Below are positions 6,540 through 8,832 of a stretch of DNA of 8,832 bases, in pieces; position 1 is the stretch's first letter, and each line of letters starts with the position of its first letter. The notes beneath the pieces were generated by a model. The model had not been told where the DNA came from and searched no databases. It saw nothing but the letters and a program-made list of their open reading frames with translations. The position numbers and the translations under genes were made by a program. Source of the DNA: DATHBP01 sp035296085 (lineage in GTDB: Bacteria > Actinomycetota > Actinomycetes > Propionibacteriales > Nocardioidaceae); the NCBI GenBank assembly GCA_035296085.1, contig DATHBP010000238.1, positions 1 through 8,832 of the forward strand, written 5' to 3'.

Positions 6540-7718
6540 ATGCGCTCAGAGGGCGAGCTGGACTGGGCGGTTGTGGTGGCGGAGCATGAAGGCGTGGCGA
6601 GCTCCGATGCGAAGGACCGCTGGTTCATTCGGGCCTCGGCCAGGCAGTGGGTGACAACCTCGCCCCTAGAGACCGAGGCTCGCGCGTTCCACGAAAGCAT
6701 CCCCGGCTACGCCCCCACGCCGCTGGTGAGTCTTCCTGAGCTCGCCGCCGAGCTGGAGGTGGGCGCGGTGCTGGTCAAGGACGAGTCGTCGCGGCTAGGG
6801 CTGCCCGCGTTCAAGGTGCTTGGTGCGTCATGGGCCGTGGCCAGGGTTGTCGCCCGGCGCACGGGGACCAGCGCAGACCTGCCGACCCTACGCTGGGCCG
6901 CGGCCGGCTCCGGACTGCGTCTGGTGACCGCGACGGACGGAAACCACGGCCGCGCGGTAGCGCACATGGCCAGCTTGCTGGATCTGGCGGCGACAGTTTT
7001 CGTTCCCGCTGTGATTACCCACGCTGCGGCAGAAGCCATAGCGGCGGAAGGCGCCGACGTCGTGCACACCGATGCCGGCTACGACTCTGCCGTTGCTATG
7101 GCGGCGGGGTTCGCGGCTGAAGACCCGGATAGAGAACTGGTCCAGGACACCGCCTGGGATGGCTATACGCAGGTCCCTGCATGGATCGTCGAGGGCTACG
7201 ACACGATGCTCGACGAGGTCGACGAGCAACTCGGCGGAACACCAGATATGGTCGCCGTTCCGGTGGGAGTCGGCTCCCTGGCGCAGTCGGTCGTGTCTCA
7301 CTACCGGCGACCGGGCTTGCTACACCCGGCGCTGCTCTCCGTGGAACCTGACACGGCGGCGTGCGCGCTGGAAAGCCTGATTGCAGGCTCTCCGCGCAGT
7401 GTCAATACCGGATTTACCGTGATGGCGAGCCTCAACTGCGGCACGGTCTCCAGTTCGGCTTGGCCGGTGCTACGCGACGGCTGTGACGCGGCGGTCGCAG
7501 TCACCGACTCAGCTGCCATCAGAGCTGTGTCCGATCTGGGTGACCTTGGAGTGTCCTCTGGCCCTTCCGGGGCCGCCACGCTGGCCGGCGTGCGCGCCGC
7601 CTTTGCCACCTCCGAGCGGCGAGCAGCCTTGAGCATGAAGACCGCCTCGACCGTCGTTCTCCTCAGTACGGAAGGAACCGCCGATGACCACTGCCGACCC
7701 GACCGTCTCGGGCGCTAA
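6540..7718 (+). CDS. Diaminopropionate ammonia-lyase-like PLP enzyme
   Basis: A fold-type II PLP enzyme of up to 392 residues, closest by motif to 2,3-diaminopropionate ammonia-lyase (DpaL/YgeX), which converts 2,3-diaminopropionate to pyruvate and two ammonia. Shared landmarks are YAPTPLVSLPELA, LVKDESSRLGLPAFKVLGAS with the Schiff-base K92, TATDGNHGRAV with D133, VQDTAWDGYTQVPAWIVEGY with D203, and the closing LLSTEGT. K, D and D correspond to the catalytic set described for the E. coli enzyme. The phosphate-loop region reads GVGSLAQS instead of the enteric GVGAMAGG, and SGPSGAA replaces SGESGAV, so the substrate may differ. The ATG at 6540 has no ribosome site. A GTG at 6594, nine nt after GGAG (6581-6584), starts just before the conserved DRWFIRASARQW segment and may be the real start. 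It overlaps the M20 gene by 35 bp, so the two are co-transcribed. Confidence 0.82.
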   Translation: MRSEGELDWAVVVAEHEGVASSDAKDRWFIRASARQWVTTSPLETEARAFHESIPGYAPTPLVSLPELAAELEVGAVLVKDESSRLGLPAFKVLGASWAVARVVARRTGTSADLPTLRWAAAGSGLRLVTATDGNHGRAVAHMASLLDLAATVFVPAVITHAAAEAIAAEGADVVHTDAGYDSAVAMAAGFAAEDPDRELVQDTAWDGYTQVPAWIVEGYDTMLDEVDEQLGGTPDMVAVPVGVGSLAQSVVSHYRRPGLLHPALLSVEPDTAACALESLIAGSPRSVNTGFTVMASLNCGTVSSSAWPVLRDGCDAAVAVTDSAAIRAVSDLGDLGVSSGPSGAATLAGVRAAFATSERRAALSMKTASTVVLLSTEGTADDHCRPDRLGR

Positions 7719-8832
7719 CCACGTGCAGTCCGGGGCGGTGCCAGCAGACGTCGTGGACCTTCTCCAAGGGCTGGTCCGGATCGACTCTGTGAACCCCGGC
7801 CTCGCCGCCGGCGCTGCTGGTGAAGCGGAGATCGCGGCCTACGTCGCAACCTGGGCCACCGCGACGGGTCTGCGGGTCGAGATCATCGAGCCCATACCGG
7901 GTCGGCCCAGCGTCCTGGTCCGCGGTGGCGACGCGGCCGGAGGCCGCCGGCTCATGCTGTGCGGGCACCTCGACACCGTGGGACTGGCCGGCATGGACGC
8001 CCCGCTCACCCCGCGCATCGACGGCGACCGGCTCTACGCCCGCGGCGCCTACGACATGAAAGCCGGCCTGGCGGCCGCTCTGATCGCCTGCCGAGACGCG
8101 GCGGCGGCCGGAATCGACGGGGAAGTCCTCGTCGCCGCAGTCGCCGACGAGGAACACGCCAGCACCGGAATCCAACACGTGTTGAACCACCTGGTGGGGA
8201 CACCGGTCGACGCTGCAGTGGTGACCGAGCCCACCGAGCTCGCTATCGGCACCGGCCACCGGGGATTCGTGTGGACCGAGGTCACAGTCACCGGAGTCGC
8301 TGCGCACGGTTCGCGACCGCAGCTCGGTGTAGACGCCATCCTGAAAGCAGGCCCGGTGCTCGTCGCCTTCGCCGAGCTCGACAAAGAACTGGCTACCCGA
8401 CCACACCCGTTCTTGGGGCCCGGAAACCTGCATGGCTCCCTGATCATCGGCGGCACCGAAGAAAGCACCATCCCGGACAAGTGCCTCTTCACCGTCGAAC
8501 GGCGTACCTTGCCCGGTGAGACAGTCGCGGGCGTCGAAGCCGACGTCGAGAACCTGCTCGGTCGTTGTCGGGCGGCAGATCCCGACCTGGTGGTCGCCGC
8601 ACGCACGACCTTGGCGCGAGACCCGTTCCTGACCTCCGATGACACCCCGATCGTCGCTACCATGCGCGGCGCAACGGCGCGGGTCATGGGGAGACCAGCA
8701 CACAATGTGCCGCTCAGCTACTGGGCCGACTCCGCGTTCATCGCCAGCGAAGGCATACCGACCGTTCTCTACGGCCCAGACGGCGACGGAGCACACGCCG
8801 ACATCGAATGGGTCAGCCTCAACGGTACCCGT
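7684..8832 (+). CDS. M20-family metallopeptidase/deacylase (ArgE/DapE/YgeY-like), 3' end cut by window
   Basis: An open frame from the ATG at 7684 runs through the last base: 383 codons with no stop. A GGAAGGA ribosome site lies 7 nt upstream. It is a cytosolic dinuclear-zinc M20 hydrolase (acetylornithine deacetylase/succinyl-diaminopimelate desuccinylase/carboxypeptidase G2 group). Visible ligands and catalysts are GHLDTV (H95, with D97), YDMKAG (D124 bridging metals), DEEH (E156 general base, E157 ligand), TEP (E182 ligand) and GDGAHAD (H371 ligand). The dimerisation-domain His in AAHGSRP is also present. Only about 10-40 residues should be missing. Family members remove N-acyl groups or cleave dipeptide-like amides. 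The 35-bp overlap with the DAPAL-like gene mirrors the E. coli ygeX-ygeY neighbourhood, so it may free a diamino acid from an N-acylated precursor. That substrate is inference. Confidence 0.92.
   Translation, partial: MTTADPTVSGANHVQSGAVPADVVDLLQGLVRIDSVNPGLAAGAAGEAEIAAYVATWATATGLRVEIIEPIPGRPSVLVRGGDAAGGRRLMLCGHLDTVGLAGMDAPLTPRIDGDRLYARGAYDMKAGLAAALIACRDAAAAGIDGEVLVAAVADEEHASTGIQHVLNHLVGTPVDAAVVTEPTELAIGTGHRGFVWTEVTVTGVAAHGSRPQLGVDAILKAGPVLVAFAELDKELATRPHPFLGPGNLHGSLIIGGTEESTIPDKCLFTVERRTLPGETVAGVEADVENLLGRCRAADPDLVVAARTTLARDPFLTSDDTPIVATMRGATARVMGRPAHNVPLSYWADSAFIASEGIPTVLYGPDGDGAHADIEWVSLNGTR

Noticed and set aside
7663..8796. 377-codon minus-strand open frame opposite the M20 gene
   Set aside because: Composition is that of an antisense shadow. 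The plus strand over the same span encodes every M20 metal ligand and has a good ribosome site at its ATG.

Overview
The window is GC-rich, with strong G/C preference at third codon positions, GTG/TTG starts and short gene overlaps. This points to a high-GC actinobacterium (Actinomycetota); no finer placement is possible from sequence alone. It looks like accessory metabolic DNA: several small catabolic-type transcription units separated by gene-poor stretches that hold remnants. No rRNA, tRNA, CRISPR array or intact mobile element is visible.

Layout, left to right. (1) 1-547: no convincing gene, only short repeats. (2) 548-1711 (+): a full-length fold-type I aminotransferase homologue that has lost the PLP-anchoring residues, including the Schiff-base lysine. 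(3) 1712-2225: gene-poor, with one possible coding remnant. (4) 5198-2226 (-): a three-gene operon for an NCS1-family permease, an agmatinase/guanidinobutyrase-type ureohydrolase and an NTF2/SnoaL-like protein, joined by 8-bp and 4-bp overlaps. (5) 5199-5313: a divergent control region with a candidate promoter for the permease operon and two CTCGAG-centred palindromes exactly 11 bp apart. (6) 5314-5982 (+): a cyclase/kynurenine-formamidase-family metal hydrolase with an altered metal motif. (7) About 6062-6370 (+): a short TPR-like fragment, probably the remnant of a large ATPase-type regulator. (8) 6540-7718 (+) and 7684-8832 (+, cut by the window end): a diaminopropionate ammonia-lyase-like PLP enzyme overlapping an M20 metallopeptidase/deacylase, the same pairing as ygeX-ygeY in the E. 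coli purine-catabolism cluster.

Taken together, importer, ureohydrolase, cyclic-amide/formamide-type hydrolase, deacylase and 2,3-diaminopropionate lyase suggest a nitrogen-scavenging pathway. It would import a nitrogen-rich heterocycle or guanidino compound and open, deacylate and break it down to urea, ammonia and a keto acid. That pathway is inference; the families are well supported, the substrates are not. The most unusual single item is the apparently PLP-incompetent aminotransferase homologue at the left.
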